Origin: Balneolaceae bacterium
GTDB lineage: Bacteria; Bacteroidota; Rhodothermia; Balneolales; Balneolaceae
DNA length: 64,000 nucleotides
Direction of reading: 5' to 3'
Assembly (NCBI GenBank): GCA_018401935.1
Contig: JAGYJQ010000002.1
Location: 216,729 to 280,728 of the forward strand
Part shown: positions 1 to 9,915 of the stretch, piece after piece
Numbering within the stretch: position 1 is the first letter of the stretch
How the letters are laid out: every line of letters begins with the position of its first letter
Notes under the pieces: generated by a model
Database searches by the model: none
Seen by the model: the letters and a program-made list of their open reading frames with translations, nothing else
Told to the model about the DNA's origin: nothing
Translations under genes and position numbers: made by a program

Positions 1-972
1 ATTGGCTACCGTAACACGTCCTGCCACTCGAACCCGAGTCCCCAAACTCAATGTTCGAGCATTTGAGATGGGAAGTACGTCATCTGCCCCAAATGCTTGT
101 GCAGTAAGTGGTATGGTGAGAGTAGTTTGATTGGGATCATTACTCCTTATGGTAAGTTCACCTGAAAAATCCCTCACACTTGTTGGATTAAAATGCACCA
201 TAAGCTCCGTAGTAGCTTTGAACGCTAAACTGCTATCCTGAAGAGCATCTACCGAAAAATCTGTACCCGTAACATTCACCGACTCAACCGTTAAGGTTGG
301 CGTCCCTAAATTGGTAAGCTGCATTTGAACGGACTTATTACCACCCTCCACTGTTGGTTCAAAAGAAATTCCATTTTCTGCGGTAAGTATACTCCCATTA
401 GCGGTAGCCTGAATGGTTTGAGTCTCGCTGGCCTCAATGAAATCGGAGATAGCTACATCATCCAGGTTAATACGTCCATCACCTGATTGAATCCACCGGA
501 AACGAATAGGCCCGGAAACCCCCACTTCAAGTTCAAATAATTCCAAATCTGACCCCGGTGAAATGGGTGCCCCCACCGAAGTCCAGGAACTACCCTGATT
601 GGTTGAATACTCCAATTGCAGTGAATTACCGGTATTAGAACCATAATTTGCACTAACAAAACTAACTATATCTGCTCCGTCATTCTTATCAAACAACATA
701 GTAATGGAGCCCGACTTACCATTTCTGCGGTCCATTCGAACTCCTTGTGAACCATTGAATTTGTCGTTACCCAAACTACCTAATAACGCGTCATTAAAAT
801 ACCATGTCCCAGAAGCTAATTCTACATTGGCACCAGTATAGGAAGCTTTTTCTCCTTCCTCGAAATTTTCGGTTAACTGCGCACGCAATGGCGAAACAAA
901 AATAAATAACAGTACTGCCAAAGCTGTGATCCGCGAACTGAATGCGGTGCGAATACGTGGAGATAAAATCAT
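1..972 (-). CDS. Secreted choice-of-anchor protein, N-terminal part (cut by window edge)
   Basis: This is an open frame of exactly 324 codons with no stop before base 1, so the C-terminus lies outside the window. The start ATG at 972 follows an AGGA stretch. The N-terminus has a basic region and a hydrophobic stretch ending in an AQ cleavage-like site (about residues 15-32), so it is exported. Residues about 35-180 look like a jelly-roll or concanavalin-like fold (start NFEEGEKASY). Residues about 185-300 resemble a choice-of-anchor D / ASH-type Ig domain (motif LTIRSNDPNQTTLTIPL). The last visible residues (LGTRVRVAGRVTVAN) resemble the start of the OB-fold seen in secreted nucleases and in the divergent neighbour at 1215. 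A nuclease or phosphoesterase domain may follow off-window, but this is unproven. Confidence 0.7.
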   Translation of the reverse strand, partial: MILSPRIRTAFSSRITALAVLLFIFVSPLRAQLTENFEEGEKASYTGANVELASGTWYFNDALLGSLGNDKFNGSQGVRMDRRNGKSGSITMLFDKNDGADIVSFVSANYGSNTGNSLQLEYSTNQGSSWTSVGAPISPGSDLELFELEVGVSGPIRFRWIQSGDGRINLDDVAISDFIEASETQTIQATANGSILTAENGISFEPTVEGGNKSVQMQLTNLGTPTLTVESVNVTGTDFSVDALQDSSLAFKATTELMVHFNPTSVRDFSGELTIRSNDPNQTTLTIPLTAQAFGADDVLPISNARTLSLGTRVRVAGRVTVAN

Positions 973-1124
973 GATGTCCTTTAGTTTTTTAACAATAGAG
1001 CAATATACGGAGAAAGCATTGCTAAAACTGAAAAAACCATGACCTAATTCGTTCCCAAGTTCGTGTTAAGAAATCGTAAGACACCCCCTAATCGATAATA
1101 TTACAATAACAAAAGGTCTCATTT

Positions 1125-1142
1125 CTTAACCATTAGGTTAAG
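1125..1142. promoter_or_regulatory. Perfect inverted repeat in the divergent intergenic region
   Basis: CTTAACC, a four-base ATTA spacer and GGTTAAG form a perfect 7-bp inverted repeat in the 242-bp gap between the two divergent secreted-protein genes. It lies about 75 bp upstream of the rightward start and has no T-run, so an operator is more likely than a terminator. No regulator can be assigned. Confidence 0.3.
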
Positions 1143-1214
1143 CCAACTTTACCCCTTAGTAAACTTAAAGCAAGACTATATGTAGACATAACTCCTAACA
1201 AACAAAAAAATAGA

Positions 1215-4200
1215 ATGAAACAATTATTACCTATCTATCTGCTCATAGCAGTATGGTTTATTTCCTTCACGCAAGGAACAGCACAGGTAAGCGGTGTGTA
1301 CACCGAACTTATTGGGCAATATCACACCGGACTCTTCGATGAAGGGGCGGCTGAAATTGTTGCTTTTGATGCCTCCAATCAACAACTTTTCTTTACCAAT
1401 GCCAACGACAATTCCGTAGTTGTGCTTGATATTACAAATCCAGAACTACCTGTTCTGGTAACCACTATTGATATGTCCAGCTACGGTGGCGGGATTAACA
1501 GTGTTGCGGTATTTGAAGATATCGTAGCAATAGCTGTACAAGCGGATCCAAAAACTGACCCAGGAAAAGTGGTCTTTTTTAATACGGTAGATGCTTCTTA
1601 TATCGCTGACGTTACAGTGGGTGCGCTGCCAGATATGGTCACCTTCACTCCGGATGGTAATTTTGCTATCACCGCGAACGAGGGCGAACCTAATGATGAC
1701 TATACCATAGACCCTGATGGAAGTGTGTCGTTTATTGATATTAGCTCTGGTGTTGCTTCGGCTACCGTTACTACCACAGACTTTTCAGTACTCCCTGCTA
1801 ATATTGAAAATTATAAGGCAGCTGGAATGCGAATTTTTGGCCCAGGTGCAACTCCAGCACAAGACATTGAACCAGAATACGTCGCCGTATCACCAAACAG
1901 TGAAACAGCCTATGTTTCTCTTCAGGAAAATAATGCCATTGCTGTTTTCGATGTAGCTACAGCTAGCTTGACTAAAATTTATCCACTTGGATTTAAGAAT
2001 CATACCCTTCCAGGTAATGAATTAGATGCGAGTAATAAAGATGATATGATTAACATCACTAATTGGCCTGTTAAAGGATTGTACTTACCAGATGCTATTA
2101 AAGCAGTGGATATTGATGGTAAAACCTACCTTATTTCAGCCAATGAAGGCGATTCAAGAGATTATGATGGATTCAGTGAAGAGGCTAGAATTAAAGACTT
2201 CCGACTAAATCCAGACATTTTTACCGATGCTGATCTTCAGGAAGATGAGCACTTAGGCCGCCTGAAAACCACTACTACGATGGGAATGAACACCGACGAG
2301 CTTTACTTTCTCATGGAAGCAGACTCGGCGCAAGAAGTAAGTGGCGGTGATAACCGTGGTGCTGGTGAAGGTGAATTCATGTACGATGTCGACACACAAA
2401 CCTTAACGTTTGAAATGACCTTTGAAGGTTTGGATTTCACAAGCTTCAACGGAGGCACATTTTTAACACTTGACGATGCTACCGATGATGTAACGGCCAT
2501 GCATTTTCATAACGCAGCTTCAGGCGTAAACGGCGGTGTAGTATTTGATATACTGGGTGATGGAAACACACAGGTTAGCACCGATACCCTAGGAATAACC
2601 ACTATTTCTGGTTCTTGGAATGTAACCTCAGATGGCCTTATCTCTGAAATGCAGGCCGCCTTATTTGAACAAGAAATTTCATTGTATGTGAATGTACATA
2701 CTACCGATCAACCGGCTGGGGCTATTCGCGGCCAATTGTTCGCAGACCCTATGTTTGATGAGCTTTACTCGTATGGTGCACGATCCTTCAGCATTTGGGA
2801 TGCAGCCACAGGTGCTCAAATTTATGATAGCGGTTCAGAGTTTGAAAGATTAACAGCAGAGTTAAATCCGTTGAATTTTAACTCCACCAATTCTGAGAAT
2901 GATTCCTTTGACAACCGATCCGATGATAAAGGTCCAGAACCTGAGGGTCTAACTATACACACCCTCAATGGAAGAACCTATGCGTTCATTACTCTAGAGC
3001 GCGTTGGTGGCGTGATGATGTACGATATAACCGATCCCGCCAATGCAGAATTTGTTCACTATAGCAATGACCGAAACTTCGATGTAGCTTTTGACGAAGA
3101 TGATAACAACACCCCAGAAATTTTAGAATCGGTTGTGTCTTCAGCTCCTGAAGATATACTCATTGTAGATCAAGGTGCTAACTTCACAGGCCGACCACTC
3201 ATGATTTCTAGCAATGAAGTCACCGGATCTATCACGCTGAACACACTTATTCCACCAAGTAATGCGGGTAATTTATTTATTTCTGAGTATGCTGAAGGAG
3301 GAAGTAACAATAAGTATTTGGAGATATACAATCCTACTGATGCTGCTATAAGCTTAGAAGGATACGCCATAGCCTCTGTAGGAAATGCTCCTTCGGTTCC
3401 AGGTGAAAATGAGTTTTTCGCGCCCCTTGATGCCACAAAAACGATTGAAGCCAAAGGTACTTATGTGTGGATGAACCCAGGTAGTGTGGATTCATTAAAG
3501 GAAAAAGCCGATGAATTTGGCAATGCTTATTTCAATGGTAACGATGCCTATGCCTTAGTTTATGGCTCAGAAGAAAGCTTTGAAATATTGGATATGCTAG
3601 GTTCTTTCCTAGCCGATGATTATTGGGACGTAGCGGGTGTAAATGAAGGATTAAAAGATCACACGCTTGTCCGAAAATCTGATATTAATCGAGGTAATCC
3701 GGCTCCATTAGCTTCTTTCGGAACGGATGCTGATAACTCGGAGTGGGTTGTATTAGACAAAGACGATTACTCCAACTTAGGCACACATTCCTTTGACAAC
3801 GTATTCAGCTTAGCCTTGCTTCATAACAACGATGGTGAATCACAGTTAGTAAATCTAGGTGGTGATTTAGAAGATTTTGGTGGTGTTGCTCGCTTTGCTA
3901 CCAAACTTCAGCAAACACGTGCTATGCATGAATTGGCTGGTCGTGGGGTTCTATTCCTTTCTTCAGGGGATAACTTCCTAGCAGGCCCTGAATACACCGT
4001 AGGTGTGAACGATGGCGTATTTTATGATGCCGTAGCCGTTGATTATTTGGGGTATGATGCTCTTGCATTTGGTAATCATGACTTTGATTTCGGGCCGGAT
4101 TTAGCCGCCGAATTCGCAGATCAGGTAAGTAGCACCTTTATCACAGCCAATCTAGATTTTACCGAAAACAATGCATTAAACGCATTAGTTGAATCGGGTA

Positions 4201-7200
4201 AAATCACCTCTTCTTCTGTATTTGATGTGAATGGACAGCAGGTCGGCGTAATTGGTGCAATAACACCAAACCTTCCATTTATCTCATCTCCAGGAAAGGT
4301 AAAAGTTCTTCAGAATGTAGCCGAGCTTGTTCAAGCAGAAATAGATGCCTTGGAAGCGGACGGTATTAATAAAATAATCCTGATATCCCACTTGCAGGGA
4401 GTTGACGAAGATTTTGCTATAGCGGCGCAACTTTCTGGCCTAGATGTCATGATTGCTGGTGGCGGGGACGAACTTCTAAGTAATGAAGGAAATCTTCTCA
4501 TACCGGGTGATGAGTCTAAATTGTATGGCGCTTATCCACAAATCGTGACCGATGCAGACAATAATGAAGTACCCATTGTAACGACACTTGGTAATTACTC
4601 TTACCTAGGTAACCTTGTTGTTGACTTTAACGAGGCCGGAGAATTGATTTCTATTCATGATTCTTCCAATCCAATACGTATCGCTAGTCGCGCTTATGCC
4701 GATGGTGTTGCTGCTGATCCCTATTTGACTACAGAAGTAGTTGAACCCGTAAGTCAAGGATTAGCCAGCTTGGCAGAAAATATCATAGCTACTTCTGAAG
4801 TATTATTGGATGCCGAAGCGAATGATCTACGCTCTAAAGAAACCAATCAAGGTAACATGATTGCTGATGCCTTTTTATGGCAAGCTGGAGAGTTAGCAGA
4901 ATCATTTGGTGCACCTGTCCCTGAGGTTGCTCTATCTAACGGTGGTGGAATACGTAACAGTGACATTCCTGCCGGAGATATTACGGAGTTAGATACCTTT
5001 GACATGCTACCTTTCTTGAATTTCGTTAGCGTTGTTGAGGAGTTAACTCCAGACCGTTTCAAGGTGATGATGGAAAATGCGGTGTCACGCATTGTGTTAG
5101 ACGAAAATGGGGAACCACAACGTCAAGGTGGTGGTACCGGGCGCTTTGCTCAAATAGCAGGCTTTAGCATTGAATATGATGCTACCGCTACGCCTCTAGC
5201 TTTCGGTGAAAATGGCGAGGTTGCCACCCCCGGTGAGCGAATCATTACCCTACGTCTAGACGATGGCCGATATATCGTGCGAAATGGAATGGTTGTTCCT
5301 GACGCCCCTGTAGTAAATCTAGCCACGGCTGATTTCACAGCGAAAGGTGGAGACCAATATCCAACAGCGGACCTTCCTCTTACCCTACTAGGGGTGACCT
5401 ATCAGCAAGCTCTATACAATTACATAACGGCGTCCAATGCCGAGGGTGGTTTAGAGGGACTAATCTCATCTGAGCAATATCCTGAAGGCGGTGAAGGACG
5501 TATCCGTGTACTAAATTTCAGCTCTATAGCTGATGCCCGTATAGCCGAGCCTGGTACTGAGCTAACCATTGAAGGTCAAGTTATTCGTCCAAGCGGTCGT
5601 ATTAGCCGAATTGTAGATGCTACGGGTGGTATCTCGATTTATGCTCCATCGGGTGAATATCGTGATTCTCTAGAAAGTGGTTTCATACGTGAAGGAGATC
5701 TTGTTCGAATCACTGCTGAAGCAGCTTTCTTCCGAGGCTTAAATCAAATGTCCAATGTAGCTGCATTTGAAGTACTAGCCAGAGACCTCCCTCTTATTAA
5801 ACCAGCAATGGTCACTTTAGAGGAGATTGCAAGCAATGGTGAACTTTATGAAAGCACCTTAATCGCCGTTAAAGGTGTGGAAGTAGTGACTGAAGATACC
5901 GTATTCGAGTCCAGTACAACCTACACCTTGGCAGGCGAAAGCGGAGTATCATTGCGTATTCAAAGCTCAAGTAGTGGTGAGTCAGCAGATGTAATCGGAA
6001 TGCCTATTCCTGAAGGACCCTTCACCTTTGTGGGTACCTTAGGTCAGTTTGATTCGTCTGATCCTTACGACAGCGGTTACCAATTACTACCGGTACTTAA
6101 GAGTGATGTTCGAAGCAGTTACATCTTGTCTCTACTTCACAATAACGATGGTGAGTCCCAGTTAGTTAATCTAGGTGATGATTTATCTGACTTTGGTGGA
6201 GTGGCTCGCTTTAAAACTCTAGTTGACCAAGTACGTGATCGTGAGCATGAATTAGGCAGAGATGTATTGATGCTTTCCTCGGGTGATAACTTCCTTGCTG
6301 GGCCAGAATTCACCGTTGGTGTAAACGATACCACCTCATATGATGCTATTGCACTAAACGCAATTGGTTATGATGCCATCGCATTAGGCAACCACGACTT
6401 CGACTTCGGTCCTGATTTCACTGCATTCTTTGCCGATCAGATTGAGAGTGTCTTTTTAAGTGCCAACTTAGACTTCTCAGCTAACGAAAGCCTCAATGAA
6501 CTCGTTAATGAAGGTAGAATCGCTAGCAGTGCTATTTTTGAAATGGAACTTGAGCGCATCGGTGTCATCGGTGCTATAACACCCAACCTAAATTCCATTT
6601 CAAGCCCGGGAGATGTGGTTGTAGACATTAACGTGAAAGATGCCATTCAAGCTGAAATTGATGCACTAGAAGCTGAAGGGATTGACAAAATCGTCCTAAT
6701 ATCCCATTTACAAGGAATTAAAGATGATTCCCTAATGGCCTCTCAGCTTTCCGGTATTGACGTTATGATAGCTGGTGGTGGAGATGAACTACTGGCTAAT
6801 GAAGGTGATGCTCTTATCCCCGGTGATGAAGACGATATATATTCTGACTATCCTATCTTGGCTGAAAATGCGGATGGACAGCTAGTTCCTATCGTTACTA
6901 CTCGTGGTAACTACAGTTACTTAGGTAAACTAAGTGTTGAATTTGATGCAGAAGGTATGGTTTCCCGTATTCTTGATGAATCAGGACCGATCCGAGTATC
7001 AGGAACGACCTCCCCTGATGGCGTTGTAGAAGATCCAATGCTAAAAGAATTGGTTGTAGAACCTGTTATCGAAGGATTATCCGGCCTTGCATCCAATGTT
7101 ATCGCACAATCAGATGTAGAATTAGATGCTAGACGCTCTCAAATCCGTTCTAAAGAGACCAACCAAGGAAATCTGATCGCAGATGCTTTCCTTTGGAGTG

Positions 7201-8144
7201 CAAACTCTTTAGCCGACGAATTTGGTGTAGAAAGAGCACATGTCGCCCTAGCTAATGGTGGCGGAATCCGAAACAACAATGTACTAAGTGCTGGCCCAAT
7301 CACCGAACTTAATACGTTTGAGATGCTGCCATTCTTGAATTTCATTTCTATTGTTGAAGGAGTAACTCCCGAACGATTTAAAGAAATTATGGAAAACGCA
7401 GTATCGCGAATTAGTCTAGAAGGCGGTGAGACCGTTGCCACTGGTGGCGGAACAGGACGTTACGCCCAGTTTGCTGGATTTAGTATTGAATTCAACCCAA
7501 GTTTGGATGCACTGCAATACAGCTTAGAAGATGGTTCTATAAGCCAGGAAGGTAAGAGAGTTCTTTCCATCACACTGGATGATGGTACTAAAATCATCGA
7601 ACAAGGTGTTGTTGCCGAAGGTGCTCCTACCATTAACCTAGCAACGGCCGATTTTACGGCACGAGGCGGTGATGAGTATCCATTAGGTGATTTGCCATTG
7701 ACACTGCTAGGTGTTACCTATCAACAAGCGTTATATAGCTATTTGGTTACACCTACCGAATTCGGTGGTCTTGGTGGAAATGTTTCTGCAAGTCAATACC
7801 CAGCTGGTGGAGAAGGTAGAATTAGTCTTACCGATGCCCTACCCATTGCTAATGAGAACGAAGGTATAGCCGGTATACCAAATACCTATGCATTAGAACA
7901 GAACTATCCGAATCCATTTAACCCAACCACTCAGATAAACTTCAGTCTACCTGAAGCAGCACAAGTGCAGTTAAATGTGTACAACATGTTAGGCCAAAAA
8001 GTTGCTACCGTAATGCAGCAAAGGCTAGATGCTGGATACCATACCGTTCAATTCGATGCCGCAAATTTAGCCAGCGGTATGTACATCTACCGATTACAGG
8101 CTGGATCATACATAAGCACCAAAAAGATGATGCTTATTAAATAA
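1215..8144 (+). CDS. Giant secreted choice-of-anchor I / CHRD / lamin-tail / double 5'-nucleotidase protein
   Basis: This is a 2309-residue exported protein with a signal peptide at residues 1-23 (ending GTAQ). A choice-of-anchor I beta-propeller-like region covers about 25-680. A CHRD domain (about 365-512, with VNVHTTDQPAGAIRGQL) is nested inside it. A lamin-tail domain (about 685-850, ISEYAEGGSNNKYLEIYN) follows. The first UshA-like 5'-nucleotidase unit (about 865-1432) holds a metallophosphoesterase part with GNHDFDFGP and a C-terminal part with NGGGIRNSDIP. A spacer with an OB-like fold covers about 1435-1635. The second nucleotidase unit (about 1637-2205) is closely similar to the first. 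The type IX-style sorting domain begins near 2225 with LEQNYPNPFNPTTQ and ends in MMLIK. The expected role is cell-surface or secreted hydrolysis of nucleotides or phosphoesters. In both units the usual D-x-H metal motif reads D-G-E and the GHxH-type motif reads GGGDE, so the substrate is uncertain. Confidence 0.9.
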   Translation: MKQLLPIYLLIAVWFISFTQGTAQVSGVYTELIGQYHTGLFDEGAAEIVAFDASNQQLFFTNANDNSVVVLDITNPELPVLVTTIDMSSYGGGINSVAVFEDIVAIAVQADPKTDPGKVVFFNTVDASYIADVTVGALPDMVTFTPDGNFAITANEGEPNDDYTIDPDGSVSFIDISSGVASATVTTTDFSVLPANIENYKAAGMRIFGPGATPAQDIEPEYVAVSPNSETAYVSLQENNAIAVFDVATASLTKIYPLGFKNHTLPGNELDASNKDDMINITNWPVKGLYLPDAIKAVDIDGKTYLISANEGDSRDYDGFSEEARIKDFRLNPDIFTDADLQEDEHLGRLKTTTTMGMNTDELYFLMEADSAQEVSGGDNRGAGEGEFMYDVDTQTLTFEMTFEGLDFTSFNGGTFLTLDDATDDVTAMHFHNAASGVNGGVVFDILGDGNTQVSTDTLGITTISGSWNVTSDGLISEMQAALFEQEISLYVNVHTTDQPAGAIRGQLFADPMFDELYSYGARSFSIWDAATGAQIYDSGSEFERLTAELNPLNFNSTNSENDSFDNRSDDKGPEPEGLTIHTLNGRTYAFITLERVGGVMMYDITDPANAEFVHYSNDRNFDVAFDEDDNNTPEILESVVSSAPEDILIVDQGANFTGRPLMISSNEVTGSITLNTLIPPSNAGNLFISEYAEGGSNNKYLEIYNPTDAAISLEGYAIASVGNAPSVPGENEFFAPLDATKTIEAKGTYVWMNPGSVDSLKEKADEFGNAYFNGNDAYALVYGSEESFEILDMLGSFLADDYWDVAGVNEGLKDHTLVRKSDINRGNPAPLASFGTDADNSEWVVLDKDDYSNLGTHSFDNVFSLALLHNNDGESQLVNLGGDLEDFGGVARFATKLQQTRAMHELAGRGVLFLSSGDNFLAGPEYTVGVNDGVFYDAVAVDYLGYDALAFGNHDFDFGPDLAAEFADQVSSTFITANLDFTENNALNALVESGKITSSSVFDVNGQQVGVIGAITPNLPFISSPGKVKVLQNVAELVQAEIDALEADGINKIILISHLQGVDEDFAIAAQLSGLDVMIAGGGDELLSNEGNLLIPGDESKLYGAYPQIVTDADNNEVPIVTTLGNYSYLGNLVVDFNEAGELISIHDSSNPIRIASRAYADGVAADPYLTTEVVEPVSQGLASLAENIIATSEVLLDAEANDLRSKETNQGNMIADAFLWQAGELAESFGAPVPEVALSNGGGIRNSDIPAGDITELDTFDMLPFLNFVSVVEELTPDRFKVMMENAVSRIVLDENGEPQRQGGGTGRFAQIAGFSIEYDATATPLAFGENGEVATPGERIITLRLDDGRYIVRNGMVVPDAPVVNLATADFTAKGGDQYPTADLPLTLLGVTYQQALYNYITASNAEGGLEGLISSEQYPEGGEGRIRVLNFSSIADARIAEPGTELTIEGQVIRPSGRISRIVDATGGISIYAPSGEYRDSLESGFIREGDLVRITAEAAFFRGLNQMSNVAAFEVLARDLPLIKPAMVTLEEIASNGELYESTLIAVKGVEVVTEDTVFESSTTYTLAGESGVSLRIQSSSSGESADVIGMPIPEGPFTFVGTLGQFDSSDPYDSGYQLLPVLKSDVRSSYILSLLHNNDGESQLVNLGDDLSDFGGVARFKTLVDQVRDREHELGRDVLMLSSGDNFLAGPEFTVGVNDTTSYDAIALNAIGYDAIALGNHDFDFGPDFTAFFADQIESVFLSANLDFSANESLNELVNEGRIASSAIFEMELERIGVIGAITPNLNSISSPGDVVVDINVKDAIQAEIDALEAEGIDKIVLISHLQGIKDDSLMASQLSGIDVMIAGGGDELLANEGDALIPGDEDDIYSDYPILAENADGQLVPIVTTRGNYSYLGKLSVEFDAEGMVSRILDESGPIRVSGTTSPDGVVEDPMLKELVVEPVIEGLSGLASNVIAQSDVELDARRSQIRSKETNQGNLIADAFLWSANSLADEFGVERAHVALANGGGIRNNNVLSAGPITELNTFEMLPFLNFISIVEGVTPERFKEIMENAVSRISLEGGETVATGGGTGRYAQFAGFSIEFNPSLDALQYSLEDGSISQEGKRVLSITLDDGTKIIEQGVVAEGAPTINLATADFTARGGDEYPLGDLPLTLLGVTYQQALYSYLVTPTEFGGLGGNVSASQYPAGGEGRISLTDALPIANENEGIAGIPNTYALEQNYPNPFNPTTQINFSLPEAAQVQLNVYNMLGQKVATVMQQRLDAGYHTVQFDAANLASGMYIYRLQAGSYISTKKMMLIK

Positions 8145-8174
8145 ACGACATTTCCTTTAATTGGGGATAAAATT

Positions 8175-8206
8175 AAAGCCCGTGCTCATTGAGTACGGGC
8201 TTTTTT
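8175..8206 (+). terminator. Rho-independent terminator of the giant 5'-nucleotidase gene
   Basis: A 13-bp GC-rich stem (AAAGCCCGTGCTC pairing with GAGTACGGGCTTT, one G-U pair) has a 3-base loop and a run of T on the + strand. It starts 30 bp after the stop codon. Confidence 0.9.
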
Positions 8207-8251
8207 ATTAAACAAAGATTATTACGCAATAAATAGTCTATCAGGTAGATC

Positions 8252-8287
8252 AGATCGATTAGATCGATTAGATCGATTAGATCGATT
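8252..8287. repeat. Four tandem copies of a 9-bp unit AGATCGATT
   Basis: Four perfect copies of AGATCGATT lie between two convergent genes, just beyond the folE2 terminator. Each contains GATC and ATCGAT palindromes. It looks like a simple-sequence locus that could vary in copy number. Confidence 0.85.
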
Positions 8288-8328
8288 AAAAAAAACTAAT
8301 CACTAATAAAATCAGATCAGCTGATTAG
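8288..8328 (-). terminator. Probable terminator overlapping the folE2 stop codon
   Basis: On the minus strand CTAATCA (which includes the TAA stop) pairs with TGATTAG 19 bases later, followed by eight T. The stem is only 7 bp with a long loop, so confidence is moderate. Confidence 0.45.
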
Positions 8329-9224
8329 CGTAGTCCGTTTGGCAGACCTTTACATATTCTACTAACCGCGTCATGGCTATGTAAGCTTTCCAGGTGAGCA
8401 CATCGAACCACGAAATCTCTGATAGAATTGTAACTATCTAACTCTTGGTATAATAGTCTAGCAGCATCCTCTACAAACTTCTGATAGGCTCCATTCAATT
8501 CAGCAAAAGCTTGCTCATCTTCTCGTTTAACCATTACCTGTGTCTCGGTCTGAAGCGCTTCTCGACAAATCTCAACCAGATCTTCTACGTAAAAAGTGTC
8601 CTTCAAAGCCACAGTAATTTCAGCAACACTGCGTTGAGAGTGTGGAATTGTCGCAATATTACGGACTTCACGGGCATGTTCAGCTAACTCGTAAGAACAC
8701 GGACAAGCACTGCTGTACACAAAGTTCAGATGCATGAATTTATTGAAACGGCCATAGGAATCTAAATGACCTTCAAGGGATACCTCATAATACTGATACC
8801 CTTCCATTCCACTACGAAGACTTGGTTTAAGTAAGGGAAAGGAAAAATTCAGCCTTAAAAATGCCTCTTGTGCTCCTAAGTCTTCCTTATACGCTTGTAA
8901 AACGGATTCAAGTGTATCTAAAGTAAAAACCTCGTCTTTGAATCGATAAAATGTTCGCATAATTCGACTCATATTAATGCCTTTCTTGTTGGCATCTAAA
9001 CTAACATACCCGTCAACAGATACTTCAAGTAGATGGGTCTTACCATCTCTTTTCTTAATATGAAGGGGGAGCTTGAAATTAGAAATACCCACTTGTTGAA
9101 TAGGTACATTAGCTCCTTCGATTAAGGAAGCAGGTCCATTCTGTAAATCGGGTAAAGATTCTTTGTATTCCGGGCTGATGGTGAATGTGGGGTCGTAAAA
9201 TCGTTTTACACTTTGTGATAACAT
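8325..9224 (-). CDS. folE2: GTP cyclohydrolase I type 2 (FolE2)
   Basis: This is a cytosolic enzyme converting GTP to 7,8-dihydroneopterin triphosphate, the first step of folate, biopterin and deazapurine routes. At 299 residues it matches the usual FolE2 length. Family landmarks are visible: [11 protein letters not shown] (about 84-94), SSACPCS with Cys174 and Cys176, and the HSQRS motif at about 195-199. FolE2 is the zinc-flexible alternative to FolE. The PTPS-family gene lies 41 bp upstream on the same strand, so the two probably form one transcript that makes a reduced pterin. The reading frame is intact and the start ATG at 9224 fits the family N-terminus. Confidence 0.95.
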   Translation of the reverse strand: MLSQSVKRFYDPTFTISPEYKESLPDLQNGPASLIEGANVPIQQVGISNFKLPLHIKKRDGKTHLLEVSVDGYVSLDANKKGINMSRIMRTFYRFKDEVFTLDTLESVLQAYKEDLGAQEAFLRLNFSFPLLKPSLRSGMEGYQYYEVSLEGHLDSYGRFNKFMHLNFVYSSACPCSYELAEHAREVRNIATIPHSQRSVAEITVALKDTFYVEDLVEICREALQTETQVMVKREDEQAFAELNGAYQKFVEDAARLLYQELDSYNSIRDFVVRCAHLESLHSHDAVSRICKGLPNGLR

Positions 9225-9265
9225 ATCGTGATAATTATTATAGTTGCGTCTCTCTATAGCTTAAC

Positions 9266-9697
9266 TTATAGCGTCCTATATGGACAGTATTCAGCGCTGT
9301 TTCGTTCGGTTTCAAACAATTTTACCGAGTATAACACACTTCCCTGACTGGCTTCTGCTTCGACTGGTTTTTTTAATTGGTCGTAAAATGCGTGTACTAA
9401 ATTTTCAGAAGTTGGAATAATATCGGAGAGAAATGGTACATCCATATTCAAATTGCGATGATCACATGGTTCTAAAATGTACTGCTCAATAATTTTTTTT
9501 AAGCGCCCTAAATCTATTACATAACCAGAATCTGGATCAGGAATTCCTGCTAAAGTAACCTCTAAAACATAGTTATGTCCATGCCAGTTGGCATAATTAC
9601 ACTTGCCATAAGTCTCTTGATTCCACTGGTCAGATTTATTTGAGTTTACCAATCTATGTGCTGCATTGAAGTGAGTTTGTCGAGTTACAAATACCAC
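9266..9697 (-). CDS. 6-pyruvoyltetrahydropterin synthase / QueD family protein, eukaryote-type motif
   Basis: This 143-residue member of the PTPS/QueD (COG0720) family would act on dihydroneopterin triphosphate, the FolE2 product. The zinc ligands are His14, His39 and His41 (HFNAAHR, HGHNY). The catalytic triad is Cys33, Asp79 and His80. The Cys-to-HGH spacing is C-x5-HGH (GKCNYANWHGHNY), which is the arrangement of animal PTPS; queuosine-type QueD normally has C-x3-HGH. Other conserved parts are PTSENL and the C-terminal ETERN acid. A biopterin-type product is therefore more likely than a queuosine precursor, though the COG0720 family is known to be promiscuous. It is the first gene of a two-gene unit with folE2. 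Confidence 0.85.
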   Translation of the reverse strand: MVFVTRQTHFNAAHRLVNSNKSDQWNQETYGKCNYANWHGHNYVLEVTLAGIPDPDSGYVIDLGRLKKIIEQYILEPCDHRNLNMDVPFLSDIIPTSENLVHAFYDQLKKPVEAEASQGSVLYSVKLFETERNSAEYCPYRTL

Positions 9698-9830
9698 GCT
9701 ATTCCTTTTTTTGGGCTAATTATTCGCCATTTAATCTTACTGTATTAACTATAACGGTTATGTAGCTAAAACGGTTCCTCAATTAAGATTTTAATAGGAA
9801 ATTACAATCAGTGTGAAATCTTTATGACAT

Positions 9831-9867
9831 AAAAAAAAGAAGGCCCCAATTCCTTGGAGCCTCCTTT
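9831..9867 (-). terminator. Rho-independent terminator of the tandem-repeat sorting-domain gene
   Basis: Read on the minus strand, AAGGAGGCTCC pairs with GGGGCCTTCTT (two wobble pairs) around an 8-base loop, followed by a run of eight T. It lies about 50 bp after the stop codon at 9916. A small extra hairpin (CTCACAGGAATGTGAG) precedes it. Confidence 0.85.
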
Positions 9868-9915
9868 GTGATCAGCACACCTCACATTCCTGTGAGACGT
9901 ATTTTGAGTAGAAAA

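Noticed and set aside
453..659. 68-codon minus-strand ORF
   Set aside because: It is in another frame of the 1-972 secreted-protein gene, which has the signal peptide and continues to the window edge.
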